64,000 nucleotides of DNA from an uncultured Faecalibacterium sp. Lineage in GTDB: Bacteria > Bacillota > Clostridia > Oscillospirales > Ruminococcaceae. The position numbers were made by a program, and so were the translations under genes. The stretch is from positions 1-64,000 of the forward strand of contig CAKTBG010000007.1 of the NCBI GenBank assembly GCA_934533135.1, in the 5' to 3' direction. Under the pieces are notes generated by a model that saw only the letters and a list, made by a program, of their open reading frames with translations, made no database searches and was not told the DNA's origin. Positions within the stretch are counted from its first letter, which is position 1. The number at the start of each line of letters is the position of its first letter. Below, one piece after another: positions 1 through 7,574 of the stretch.

Positions 1-77
1 CGGTCGGTCGGTCGGTCGGTCGGTCGGTCGGTCGGTCGGTCGGTCGGTCGGTCGGTCGGTCGGTCGGTCGGTCGGTC
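1..77. repeat. CGGT tetranucleotide tandem repeat, at least 19 units
   Basis: Nineteen perfect CGGT units plus one extra C begin at the first base of the window, so the true array may be longer. It lies inside the minus-strand methyltransferase reading frame, where the unit reads ACCG and encodes a Thr-Asp-Arg-Pro repeat. A 4-nt unit permutes through the same four codons in every frame, so the tract has no stop in any frame on that strand. Gain or loss of one unit would shift the downstream frame. Such tracts mutate by slipped-strand mispairing and are the usual basis of phase-variable methyltransferase genes. Confidence 0.97.
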
Positions 78-1075
78 AACAGTATGCTGTCTCCGCCTTC
101 ATTTGTCAACATTTTTTCCTCGAGATTATTTTCCACCTGTTCTTTACTATATTTTTCAAAATAATCACTTGGAATCGCATCAACATATGGCACTTCAATT
201 GCATCATAATTATCGTACTTCAAGTAGCCCTGTTCACGGATTTGTTTATGTTTACTATACTTCAAATTATCTGCCATCGTCATCAAGGAAAGCGGTTGAT
301 GTCTTCTTCCATGGTCTATATTGGTAAACCAGCAAGCATTTCCAAGTCGTGTATAATTTCCTTTATATCCCAGCTTTTCTGCTTTTTCTTTGTCTTTAGG
401 TGCGACTTCTGCTCCCTCCGGAACTTCAAAAACCATATCCTGTCCGTTATTCGTTGCCCCTATCCACAGCTTGTTATCTTTAAGTAACGGAAAAATCTCC
501 TTATATGTTATGGCATTTTGGTTTCCTATGACAACAATTTTCTTTCCAGCTTCCATAACCCATGCCACAAAATCTCGGAATAACGAAAATGGTGGATTTG
601 TCACAATAATATCTGCTTCATCCCGCAGTCTTTTCACTTCGTCACTGCGAAAATCGCCATCTCCCTCAAGGTAATCCCACTTCAAATCATCAATATCTAT
701 AATCCCAGACTTTTGGGTTTCTCTTGTCAATGTAAAGATTTTCCCTCTTGAATGTGATTTTTCTTCATCATACTGTGGAAAGTTTGTTTCAAACAGTGTC
801 ATCTGATGGTACTGCTCATACTGTTGCTTTTTTCTGTCTAGTGCATAGCTCGTGCTCACCAGTTTCTTTATTCCTAGAGTATCAAAATTCTGTGCAAAAT
901 ATTTTGTAAAATTACTCCACTCAGGGTCATCACAAGGCAACAAAATTGTCTTCCCATGGAAAACATCCGGATTATATTCCAAATAAGCATTCATTTCTTT
1001 TTGGATATAATCATAGACAGTATAGAATTCATCATTCTTTCTGACCTTTGCTTTTCCCAAGCTTTCGTTCGCCAT
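1..1075 (-). CDS. EcoRI-family adenine-specific DNA methyltransferase, partial
   Basis: Predicted N6-adenine DNA methyltransferase, read by translating the minus strand. It starts at ATG 1075 with MANESLGKAKVRKNDEFY. ILLPCDDPEWSNF (about residues 42-54) fits the SAM-binding region, and IIVTNPPFSLFRDF contains the catalytic NPPF motif (about residues 159-162). The frame is open from 1075 to base 1 with no stop and ends in the Thr-Asp-Arg-Pro repeat from about residue 333, so the C-terminus is outside the window. The stretch after AIEVPYVDAIPSDY does not look like the C-terminus I remember for this family, so a fused or alternative tail is possible. The gene is strikingly AT-rich beside GC-rich neighbours, suggesting horizontal transfer. 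It starts 38 bases after the SGNH gene on the same strand; AGGA lies upstream but is distant. No restriction endonuclease is visible; the partner may lie left of the window. Confidence 0.88.
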   Translation of the reverse strand, partial: MANESLGKAKVRKNDEFYTVYDYIQKEMNAYLEYNPDVFHGKTILLPCDDPEWSNFTKYFAQNFDTLGIKKLVSTSYALDRKKQQYEQYHQMTLFETNFPQYDEEKSHSRGKIFTLTRETQKSGIIDIDDLKWDYLEGDGDFRSDEVKRLRDEADIIVTNPPFSLFRDFVAWVMEAGKKIVVIGNQNAITYKEIFPLLKDNKLWIGATNNGQDMVFEVPEGAEVAPKDKEKAEKLGYKGNYTRLGNACWFTNIDHGRRHQPLSLMTMADNLKYSKHKQIREQGYLKYDNYDAIEVPYVDAIPSDYFEKYSKEQVENNLEEKMLTNEGGDSILLTDRPTDRPTDRPTDRPTDRPTDRPT

Positions 1076-1113
1076 ATTTTTGTACCATTTTCCTACTTTC
1101 TCTGCCCTCTCGG

Positions 1114-2025
1114 TCAAGCCGCATCCGCGGCATTTTCGTTGACGCGGTGGGTGCAGAGGTAATCGACCCACGCGGTATAGCCTTCGGGCTTGATGTGGAT
1201 GCCGTCTTTCTGGGCGTATTCGGCTTTCAGGTCGCCGTTGTCGTCGGCCAGTGCCTCCCACAGGTTGAGGAAGGAGCAGCCTTTTTCCAGCGTGATGGCG
1301 GCCAGCTCGTTATTGATCGCGCACAGGCGGTCGCGGTACAGGCCGGGGTGGGTCTGGCGGACTTCGGGGCGGACGGGCGTGACGGACTGGACGTAGATGG
1401 TGGTGTTGGGCAGCGACTGGGTCAGCATATCCAGCATCAGCCGGTAATAGGTCAGGAAGCTGGAATAATCGCCATCCCGGTTGAGGACGTTGGTGCCCAG
1501 AAGCACATAGAGTTCGGTGGGCTGCTGGGCGGCCAGAGCCTCCATGGGCACTTCCTTCACGCCGTCGGCCCGCTTGCAGGAGGTGCCGTTGACCACCGCG
1601 TTGGGGCCGACGCCCTTATAGGCGCAGAACATGGCCTCCGGCAGGCCGGTGTCGTAGATCTGCATCCCCTGCGTCAGGCTGTCGCCGAGGAAGCTGGCGG
1701 TGCAAAAAACGCTTTTGTCCACCGCCGGGGATTCGGGCAGAGCTGCCATCCGGAAATCCAGCGCGGTGCTGCCGTCGGCGCGGGTCTGGACGTTGCGCTG
1801 GCGGGCGGGCGTATAGCGGAGGGTGTTCCACTCATTGCCCGGCAGAGCCTGCTGGAGGATGGTGGCCTCGCCCGTGCGGTCGGGCACCTGCGTCCGGTGC
1901 AGGGTTCTCCACATCGTTCCTACAGCACCCAGCAGGATCCCCAAAAACAGCAGTGCCGCCACGATGAACCGCCGCCGCCACCGCTTGTGCAGGATCCGTC
2001 TGCGATATTCCTGATAATCCGCCAT
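1114..2025 (-). CDS. SGNH/GDSL-family esterase with N-terminal membrane anchor
   Basis: A 303-residue protein with a basic N-terminus and one hydrophobic segment (about residues 20-37), so probably anchored with its catalytic domain outside. FLGDSLTQGMQIYD carries the GDSL-type block I nucleophile, LLGTNVLNRD resembles block III, and DGIHIKPEGY near the C-terminus gives the Asp-x-x-His pair of block V. The family removes acyl or acetyl groups from lipids, sugars or wall polymers; the substrate here cannot be read from sequence. The start is supported by AGGAGG seven bases upstream and a promoter at 2073-2101. A peptidoglycan or polysaccharide O-acetyl esterase is a reasonable guess, no more. 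Confidence 0.85.
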   Translation of the reverse strand: MADYQEYRRRILHKRWRRRFIVAALLFLGILLGAVGTMWRTLHRTQVPDRTGEATILQQALPGNEWNTLRYTPARQRNVQTRADGSTALDFRMAALPESPAVDKSVFCTASFLGDSLTQGMQIYDTGLPEAMFCAYKGVGPNAVVNGTSCKRADGVKEVPMEALAAQQPTELYVLLGTNVLNRDGDYSSFLTYYRLMLDMLTQSLPNTTIYVQSVTPVRPEVRQTHPGLYRDRLCAINNELAAITLEKGCSFLNLWEALADDNGDLKAEYAQKDGIHIKPEGYTAWVDYLCTHRVNENAADAA

Positions 2026-2072
2026 AAAAAGCCTCCTGTCTTGCTCTGGGGCAATGCCCTGTTCTCGCTTTT

Positions 2073-2101
2073 ATTATAACGCGCCCCGCCCCCCTGCGCA
2101 A
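2073..2101 (-). promoter_or_regulatory. Sigma-A-type promoter of the SGNH hydrolase gene
   Basis: Minus-strand TTGCGC (2096-2101), 17-base spacer, TATAAT (2073-2078), followed by the AGGAGG site and ATG at 2025. Confidence 0.65.
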
Positions 2102-2138
2102 GCCGCCGGGAAAAATTTGGCGGCGAGGCTCGGTTTGC

Positions 2139-2168
2139 TTGCATCCATACACCGAAATGTGGTATACT
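2139..2168 (+). promoter_or_regulatory. Promoter of the small conserved gene at 2202
   Basis: TTGCAT (2139-2144), 18-base spacer, TATACT (2163-2168) preceded by TGG, an extended -10. The transcript would start about 25 bases before the ATG. Confidence 0.7.
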
Positions 2169-2201
2169 GGATTGAATCTAAACGATAGGGAGGCTTTCAC
2201 G

Positions 2202-2489
2202 ATGCCATTTACTCCAAAACTGACTTATAAAGGCAAGCCCCTCGTCCGCAAGGACAACGAGCTGTATTACGGCCGTATGACCGACCCTTATGTGCTGTAT
2301 CTTCAGATCCTGACGACCACCCCGATGGGGGATCAGCAGGTGGCAGATAAGGTACACCTGATGCTGCTCTCCACCGACGAGAGCAAGGCTCCCGAGGCAC
2401 GCGTTGCCCGCCAGACCACCAAGCACGGCCTGTACAATGCACTGGACATCGGCAGCATCTGGCTGCAAAAGGCCAACGAGAACCGCTGA
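2202..2489 (+). CDS. Small conserved hypothetical protein (95 aa)
   Basis: I do not recognise a named family. The start is ATG 2202, preceded by AGGGAGG with good spacing and its own promoter; an upstream in-frame start would lie before that promoter's -10. The product (MPFTPKLTYKGKPLVRKDNE...) is soluble, mixed alpha/beta in character, lacks Cys and has no signal peptide. It is a monocistronic unit bounded by a promoter and a strong terminator (2507-2546), which suggests independent, possibly abundant expression. It sits just before the cysteine desulfurase/thiI pair but is separated from it by the terminator and a second promoter. Confidence 0.8.
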   Translation: MPFTPKLTYKGKPLVRKDNELYYGRMTDPYVLYLQILTTTPMGDQQVADKVHLMLLSTDESKAPEARVARQTTKHGLYNALDIGSIWLQKANENR

Positions 2490-2506
2490 ACACCATTCGG
2501 ACTCCG

Positions 2507-2546
2507 AAAGGACTGTTTTCCCCCCATGGGGAGCAGTCCTTTTTTG
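2507..2546 (+). terminator. Intrinsic terminator after the 2202 gene
   Basis: Stem AAAGGACTG (2507-2515) pairs with CAGTCCTTT (2534-2542) and is followed by a T run. Confidence 0.9.
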
Positions 2547-2574
2547 TTGCAAAACCCGCGTTCTGTGGTATACT
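2547..2574 (+). promoter_or_regulatory. Promoter of the cysteine desulfurase-thiI-cinA run
   Basis: TTGCAA (2547-2552), 16-base spacer, TATACT (2569-2574) with TGG immediately upstream (extended -10). It lies directly behind the terminator of the previous gene. Confidence 0.7.
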
Positions 2575-2616
2575 TATTCTGGTATTTTATGCAAACAAAA
2601 GGCAGGTATTGATTTT

Positions 2617-3768
2617 ATGCTGCAAAACCCTGAGATCCATTATCTCGACAACGCCGCCACCACCATGGTCGCACCGGAAGTGGCGGATGTGATCGACCAC
2701 GCTCTGCGGGAGCACTGGGCCAACCCTTCCAGCCTTTATCCCCCCGGTGCCCGGAGCGAAGAACGGCTCAACGCGGCCCGCGCCGCCGTCGCCCGGACGC
2801 TGGGCTGCAAAGCGCGGGAGCTTTACTTCACCTCCTGCGGCAGTGAGAGCAACAACCTCGCTTTGCTGGGTGCTGCTCTGACCCGGAGCTTCGGCAAGGG
2901 GATCGTCGTCTCCGGCTTCGAGCACCCCAGTGTGCAAAAACCGCTGGAGCGTCTGGCCAAGCTGGGCTACGACGTCACCGTGGTGAACCCCAAAGCCGAC
3001 GGCACCCTCGATCTCGACGAGATGCTGGCACACGTCGATAAAAAGACGATCCTCGTGGCCTGCATGATGGTCAACAACGAGATCGGCACCCGGAACGACG
3101 TCGAGCGTCTGGCCGCCGCCGTCAAGCAGAGGAACAGCCGCACCATCGTCCATGTGGACGCGGTGCAGGCGTGGATGCGGGTGCCCATCCAGCTGGCCAA
3201 CATCGACACCCTGTCGGTGAGCGGCCACAAGATCCATGCCCCCAAGGGCATCGGCGCGCTCTACCTCAGCGATCGGCTGGTGCAGGCATTCCAGCCGCCC
3301 TACCTCGGCGGCGAGCAGGAGCGGGAGATGCGGCCCGGCACCGAAAACCTGCCTTACGCCATGGGGCTGGCAGCCGCGGCCACCCGCCTTGCCAAAACCA
3401 TGAAGAGCCGGGATGCCGCTGTCCGCGCCCTGAACCAACAGCTGCGGGCGGGGCTCTCCGCTTTCCCGGAAGTGGTCATCAACAGCCCGGACACCGCCGT
3501 GCCCGAGGTGCTGAACTTCAGCGAGAACTGCATCAAGAGCGAGACCATGCTGGCCTTCCTCGCCGAGAAACAGATCTATGTCTCGTCGGCCAGTGCCTGC
3601 GGGCGGGGTCTGCCCAGCCACACGCTGGCTGCCATGGGGCGGGATCCGCTGGCCATCGACACGGCCATCCGGGTCTCCTTCTGCGCCGACAACACCCCCG
3701 AAGATGTGGATGCGTTTCTCAACCGCTTTGAGGACGGCATGAAGCATCTGCAGCGGATCAAACGATAA
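2617..3768 (+). CDS. Cysteine desulfurase (IscS/NifS-type)
   Basis: PLP enzyme that takes sulfur from L-cysteine as a protein-bound persulfide. From ATG 2617 it is 383 residues, normal for the family. IHYLDNAATT marks the N-terminus, SGHKIHAPKG carries the PLP-binding Lys (about 205), and SSASACGRG carries the mobile-loop Cys (about 328) that holds the persulfide. The longer upstream frame extends through the preceding gene and terminator and is not credible; the ribosome site before 2617 is only moderate (AGGCAGG). thiI follows 64 bases downstream, so the likely main role is sulfur supply for tRNA 4-thiouridine, as for the Bacillus NifZ-ThiI pair. No Fe-S scaffold gene is adjacent. Confidence 0.93.
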   Translation: MLQNPEIHYLDNAATTMVAPEVADVIDHALREHWANPSSLYPPGARSEERLNAARAAVARTLGCKARELYFTSCGSESNNLALLGAALTRSFGKGIVVSGFEHPSVQKPLERLAKLGYDVTVVNPKADGTLDLDEMLAHVDKKTILVACMMVNNEIGTRNDVERLAAAVKQRNSRTIVHVDAVQAWMRVPIQLANIDTLSVSGHKIHAPKGIGALYLSDRLVQAFQPPYLGGEQEREMRPGTENLPYAMGLAAAATRLAKTMKSRDAAVRALNQQLRAGLSAFPEVVINSPDTAVPEVLNFSENCIKSETMLAFLAEKQIYVSSASACGRGLPSHTLAAMGRDPLAIDTAIRVSFCADNTPEDVDAFLNRFEDGMKHLQRIKR

Positions 3769-3777
3769 CCATCCCCC

Positions 3778-3804
3778 GCCCTCTCAGGCCATGACGGAGA
3801 GGGC
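3778..3804. repeat. Minimal copy of the intergenic palindromic repeat
   Basis: GCCCTCTC (3778-3785) and its inverse GAGAGGGC (3797-3804) enclose an 11-base core. This is the outer stem of the repeat family with the inner hairpins missing. It lies between the desulfurase gene and thiI. Confidence 0.75.
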
Positions 3805-3832
3805 GAGCCAATCAACAAGGAGCAACAAATCT

Positions 3833-5032
3833 ATGCGTGAAATCATTATGGGCTATCAGGGCGAGATGTCGCTCAAGGGGCTCAACCGCAACCAGTTCGA
3901 GTCGGCAATGATGAAGATCCTGCGTTACCGGCTCAAGACCGTCGGCAAGTTCCGGGTCTACTGCACCCAGTCCACCTTCTACATGGAGCCGGAGGAAGAG
4001 GACATTGACATGGACCTCGCCTTCGAGCGGGTGCGCACCGTGTTCGGCCTCGCCGCGCTCAGCCGCGCCGTGGTCTGCGACAAGGACTTCGACACCATCT
4101 GCCAGACCGCCGAGGACTACCTCGGCGGCTGTCTGCACGGCATCAAGACCTTCAAGGTGGAGGCACGCCGCGCCGACAAGAGCTTCCCCATGACCAGCCC
4201 CGAGCTGATGCGGGAGCTGGGTGCCTATCTGCTGGGCAAGCACAATTACCTCAAAGTAGACGTCCGCAACCCGCAGTTCAAGGTCATCGTCGAGATCCGC
4301 GATTACGGCGCGTATATTCACGGCCCGAAAATCCACGGAGAGGGCGGTCTGCCCGTCGGAACCTCCGGCCGCGCCCTGAATATGCTCTCGGGCGGCATCG
4401 ACAGCCCCGTGGCCGCTTACCGGATGGCCAAGCGCGGTCTGGGGCTCGATCACATCCATTTTGCATCCCCTCCGTATACTTCGGAGCGTGCTAAACTGAA
4501 AGTCAAGGCTCTGGCGCAGCGCATCACCCCGTACACCGGCAGCACCAACCTGTTTGTGGTGCCCTACACCAAACCGCAGGAGTACATCCGCGACAACGCC
4601 CCGGATGTGCTGTTCACCGTGCTGATGCGCCGCAGCATGATGCGCATTGCCAACAGCATCGCCAAGAAGCAGGGCTGCGAAGCCCTCATCACCGGAGAGA
4701 GTCTGGCGCAGGTGGCCAGCCAGACCGTCAAGGCTCTGCAGTGTACCGACGCCGCGCAGGATCTGCCCATCCTCCGCCCGCTGATCGGCATGGACAAGAC
4801 CGAGATCATCGAGACCTCCCGCCACATCAACACCTTCGAGACCAGCATCCTGCCCTACGAGGACTGCTGCACCATCTTTACCCCGCCGCACCCGAAGATC
4901 CGCCCGGAGCTGGACGAGATCCTTGCAGCCGAGGCCGGGATGCCGGGTCTGGCCGCATTGGAGGCTGAGGCCGCCGAAGCCACCGAGCGGATCCGCATCC
5001 GGATCACCGACGACGTGGAGTTTGCGGGGTAA
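3833..5032 (+). CDS. thiI: tRNA 4-thiouridine synthase ThiI
   Basis: Adenylates U8 of tRNA and transfers sulfur from a cysteine desulfurase to make 4-thiouridine. The product is 399 residues from ATG 3833, with AAGGAG ten bases upstream. The N-terminal ferredoxin-like/THUMP part covers about residues 1-165, and the PP-loop ATPase signature is LSGGIDSPVAAY (about 185-196). A late EDCCTIFTPPHP holds the Cys corresponding to the enterobacterial disulfide partner. The C-terminal rhodanese domain of the E. coli enzyme is absent, as in Bacillus and most Firmicutes, consistent with direct delivery from the adjacent desulfurase. cinA starts four bases after the stop. Confidence 0.96.
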   Translation: MREIIMGYQGEMSLKGLNRNQFESAMMKILRYRLKTVGKFRVYCTQSTFYMEPEEEDIDMDLAFERVRTVFGLAALSRAVVCDKDFDTICQTAEDYLGGCLHGIKTFKVEARRADKSFPMTSPELMRELGAYLLGKHNYLKVDVRNPQFKVIVEIRDYGAYIHGPKIHGEGGLPVGTSGRALNMLSGGIDSPVAAYRMAKRGLGLDHIHFASPPYTSERAKLKVKALAQRITPYTGSTNLFVVPYTKPQEYIRDNAPDVLFTVLMRRSMMRIANSIAKKQGCEALITGESLAQVASQTVKALQCTDAAQDLPILRPLIGMDKTEIIETSRHINTFETSILPYEDCCTIFTPPHPKIRPELDEILAAEAGMPGLAALEAEAAEATERIRIRITDDVEFAG

Positions 5033-5036
5033 GGCC

Positions 5037-6356
5037 ATGACTGCAGAGATCATCAGCGTCGGCACCGAGCTGCTGCTCGGCAACATCCTCAACACCAACG
5101 CCCAGTACCTCAGCCGGGAGCTGGCTGCACTGGGCATCACCGTCCAGCGGGAGAGCACCATCGGCGACAACCACGGCCGTCTGGCCGATTTCGTCTGCGA
5201 GGCCAAACGCCGCTGCGACCTGCTGGTCTTCACCGGCGGCCTCGGCCCCACCGCCGACGACCTGACCAAGGAGACGGTGGCGGAGTGCTTCGGCGATACC
5301 CTCGCGTTCGACGAAGACGAATGGAAGAAGATCACCACCTACTTCACCTGCTCCGGCCGGGCGACCGCCCCCAACAACCGCAAACAGGCCATGGTGCCCG
5401 TGAACGGCAAAAAGATCCCCAACCACCACGGCACCGCACCCGGCGCGTGGTTTGAACAGGACGGCCGCTGTGCCGTGCTACTGCCGGGGGTTCCCCACGA
5501 GATGAAAGCCATGTGGGAGGAGGGCGTCCGCCCGCTGCTGCTGGCGCGGCAGAACTGCGTGCTCTACTCGCTGACGCTGCGCATCCTTGGCGGCGAGAGC
5601 GACATCGAATACCGGGTACGCGCCCTGCTGGAAAACGCCAACCCCACCGCCGCCATCTACTGCAAGATCGGCGAGTGCGAGATCCGGATCACCGCCCGCG
5701 CCGCCACCGACGCCGAGGGCGAAAAAATGTGCCGCGAATATGCCAAAAAGTTCTACGATCTGCTGGGCGACGCGGTGTATGATGAAGATGTGGCCGGCCT
5801 CGAGGAAACGCTGGTGCGCACCCTGACCGAGCAGCGGCTCACGATCTCCACCGCGGAGAGCTGCACCGGCGGCGGGATCGCACAGCGGATCACCGCGGTA
5901 TCCGGTTCCAGCGAAGTGTTCGGCTACGGCTTTGTCACCTACTGGGAGCAGGCCAAGACCCGACTGGTGGGCGTGGAGCCCGCCGTCATTGCGAAGTACA
6001 ATGTGGTGTCGGCCCCCGTCGCCGCACAGATGGCACTGGGTGCCTTGGCTGCCTCCGGCTCTGCCATCGCCGTCAGCGTGACGGGGCTCGCCGGGCCCAA
6101 CGGCGGCGACGCCGTCCGTCCGGTCGGCACCGTGTATGTGGGTGCCGCACGGGGCGAAACGGTCTACGTCCGCAAGCTCCATGTCTCCCGCCCGGACCGC
6201 GCACTGGTGCGTGCCCGCGCCGCGCAGACGGCTCTGGAATTGGCCTTGCGTCTGGCGCAGGGCAAAGTTCCGGCCAAGACGCTGGCTCTGCCCGCCGCCC
6301 AGCAGCACGACCCCGCCGCGCTGGATGCGCTGGATGCGGCTCTGCTGCCGCTCTGA
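5037..6356 (+). CDS. cinA: CinA-family protein (competence/damage-inducible; NMN deamidase type)
   Basis: Two-domain CinA of 439 residues. The N-terminal MoCF-like domain starts MTAEIISVGTELLLGN and has FTGGLGPTADDLTKE, matching the ADP-ribose pyrophosphatase/COG1058 part. The middle domain begins near LRILGGESDIEYRV. The C-terminal amidohydrolase domain has the full TAESCTGGGIAQRI motif (near residues 270-283), with the nucleophilic Ser and partners of nicotinamide-nucleotide deamidase. ATG 5037 lies four bases after the thiI stop, implying co-transcription; upstream in-frame codons lie inside thiI and are rejected. The next gene looks like a degenerate duplicate of the second half of this protein. 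Confidence 0.94.
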   Translation: MTAEIISVGTELLLGNILNTNAQYLSRELAALGITVQRESTIGDNHGRLADFVCEAKRRCDLLVFTGGLGPTADDLTKETVAECFGDTLAFDEDEWKKITTYFTCSGRATAPNNRKQAMVPVNGKKIPNHHGTAPGAWFEQDGRCAVLLPGVPHEMKAMWEEGVRPLLLARQNCVLYSLTLRILGGESDIEYRVRALLENANPTAAIYCKIGECEIRITARAATDAEGEKMCREYAKKFYDLLGDAVYDEDVAGLEETLVRTLTEQRLTISTAESCTGGGIAQRITAVSGSSEVFGYGFVTYWEQAKTRLVGVEPAVIAKYNVVSAPVAAQMALGALAASGSAIAVSVTGLAGPNGGDAVRPVGTVYVGAARGETVYVRKLHVSRPDRALVRARAAQTALELALRLAQGKVPAKTLALPAAQQHDPAALDALDAALLPL

Positions 6357-6426
6357 GCCCCCCTGCGCAGCGGATCCGGCTTCGCCGGGCTGACCACACA
6401 AATTGGATGAGGGTGTGTGATAGACG

Positions 6427-7356
6427 ATGACCGACGAAACCAGAACGGAAACCTGTATGCTGCGGCTGTTCGGGGCAGACCCGGCGGCACTGGCCGAGGC
6501 AGTGGGGCGGTTTTCGCCCCAGTGGAATGCCGACGCGCAGTGGCGTTCCAAGGGCGGCGAGACGCTGCTGGCTCTCCGCGCCCGCAGCCCCTCCGGGCTG
6601 AAAAAAGCCCGGGAAAGCCTGCGGACAAGCTTTCCGGCAGAGCTGTACGGCGAGGGGGATTCCGGCCTTGCCGCTGCGGTGGTGGAAACGCTGGAGCGAT
6701 GCGACCGGCTGCTGGTCTGCAGCGACCCCGCCGCCGGTGCGCTTTTGGAGACCCGGCTGGAAACCGTACCCGGTGCCGAAAAGGTCTTTGATTTCGGCAC
6801 GCTCAGTTACGCCCATCCCCGCACCGGCCCGCAGATCGAAAAACGTGCCCTCGCCCGGCTGCACCTGCCCGCCGGGAGCGTACCCGACCCGCTCCGGCTG
6901 GCCTTGGCGCGGGCGCAGTCTGCCCGGAAGATCGTCGGGGCCGAGCTTGCCGCCGGGTGCGCCGAGCGGGAGCATGACCGGGTGCTGATCCTCAGCACCC
7001 GCAAGGGCTGTTGGCTGCGCACCGTCCGGGAGGAGGACATCCCCGCCCTCTGGCTGCTCGATATGATCCGCCGGGCTGCCGCAGGCCTTCCGCAGGCCAA
7101 GGGCACCGGCTTTCTGCCCGCACGCAGAGCCTCCCACCCCAACGCCGTGCCCGCAGAAGCCCCGCAGAGCCGCCCCAAGGCCGGAGCGCATCGGCTGCGG
7201 ACGTTTTGCTTCTGCCTGCTTCTGCTGGCTGCAGCCCTGTTTGCGGCGGCTTGGTACTGGACCGGCGGCCGACTGGATGCCCTGCCCGGCCAGCTCCGCG
7301 CACTGGATCTCTTCGGCTCCTCTGCCCTTCCCCACTCGGGGGCGAAATTGCTATAA
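6427..7356 (+). CDS. Degenerate CinA-like protein with C-terminal membrane anchor
   Basis: A 309-residue protein directly downstream of cinA. By eye its first ~140 residues follow the middle and C-terminal domains of the neighbouring CinA: LRLFGADPAALAEAV against LRILGGESDIEYRV, and ETLERCDRLLVCSDPAAGAL against RTLTEQRLTISTAESCTGGG, then VPGAEKVFDFGTLSYA against VSGSSEVFGYGFVTYW. The catalytic AESCTGG is replaced by CSDPAAG, so deamidase activity is unlikely. About residues 145-230 are compact, followed by a basic linker and a hydrophobic segment (about 258-276, FCFCLLLLAAALFAAAWYW) with a short tail. I infer a tail-anchored, cytosol-facing pseudoenzyme that may bind a nucleotide or the true CinA. 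The start at 6427 has GAGGGTG upstream. Confidence 0.75.
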   Translation: MTDETRTETCMLRLFGADPAALAEAVGRFSPQWNADAQWRSKGGETLLALRARSPSGLKKARESLRTSFPAELYGEGDSGLAAAVVETLERCDRLLVCSDPAAGALLETRLETVPGAEKVFDFGTLSYAHPRTGPQIEKRALARLHLPAGSVPDPLRLALARAQSARKIVGAELAAGCAEREHDRVLILSTRKGCWLRTVREEDIPALWLLDMIRRAAAGLPQAKGTGFLPARRASHPNAVPAEAPQSRPKAGAHRLRTFCFCLLLLAAALFAAAWYWTGGRLDALPGQLRALDLFGSSALPHSGAKLL

Positions 7357-7422
7357 ACAAAAATAGCTCTGCTGTCTCGGTTCAGATGTTTCTGAATCCA
7401 GTCAGCAGGGCTATCTTGTTTT
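7356..7422 (+). terminator. Long hairpin, probable terminator; part of a nested repeat element
   Basis: ACAAAAATAGCTCTGCTG (starting about 7357) pairs imperfectly with CAGCAGGGCTATCTTGTTTT (7403-7422), and the top folds as TTCAGA-TGTT-TCTGAA. A T run follows. The same architecture (A-rich foot, GC-rich stem with a GGATTC-like top) recurs as the insert in the repeat at 42393-42646. Confidence 0.6.
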
Positions 7423-7459
7423 ATCTCTGTACAAACGTCATTCGTTTTCGGAAAACTGT

Positions 7460-7574
7460 TCCGATCTGCCAAGGGCTCTCCCTTCGAGGAAAGACTCCCT
7501 CCGGCCGGAGGGAGATGTCGCGTGAGCGACAGAGGGAGGAATCTGGCAGCGCGAATGCGCTGACTGAGAGGGTT
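7460..7574. repeat. Intergenic palindromic repeat copy
   Basis: Contains GGGCTCTCCC, a CTCCCTCCGGCCGGAGGGAG palindrome, a GTCGCGTGAGCGAC hairpin and the terminal arm TGAGAGGGTT. It lies between convergent genes and overlaps the last bases of the 7573 gene. Confidence 0.8.

Noticed and set aside
1-77. The CGGT tract as a plain sequencing or adapter artefact
   Set aside because: It continues the methyltransferase frame without a stop and joins it smoothly; an assembly collapse at a contig end cannot be excluded, so this is kept as a caveat in the finding.
103-674. Small plus-strand frames over the left-edge region
   Set aside because: The minus-strand frame is continuous for more than 330 codons with methyltransferase motifs; the plus frames are its shadows.
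1048-2079. A 343-residue plus-strand frame opposite the SGNH hydrolase
   Set aside because: The minus-strand hydrolase has GDSL and DxxH motifs, a promoter and AGGAGG; the plus frame has no ribosome site or recognisable domain.
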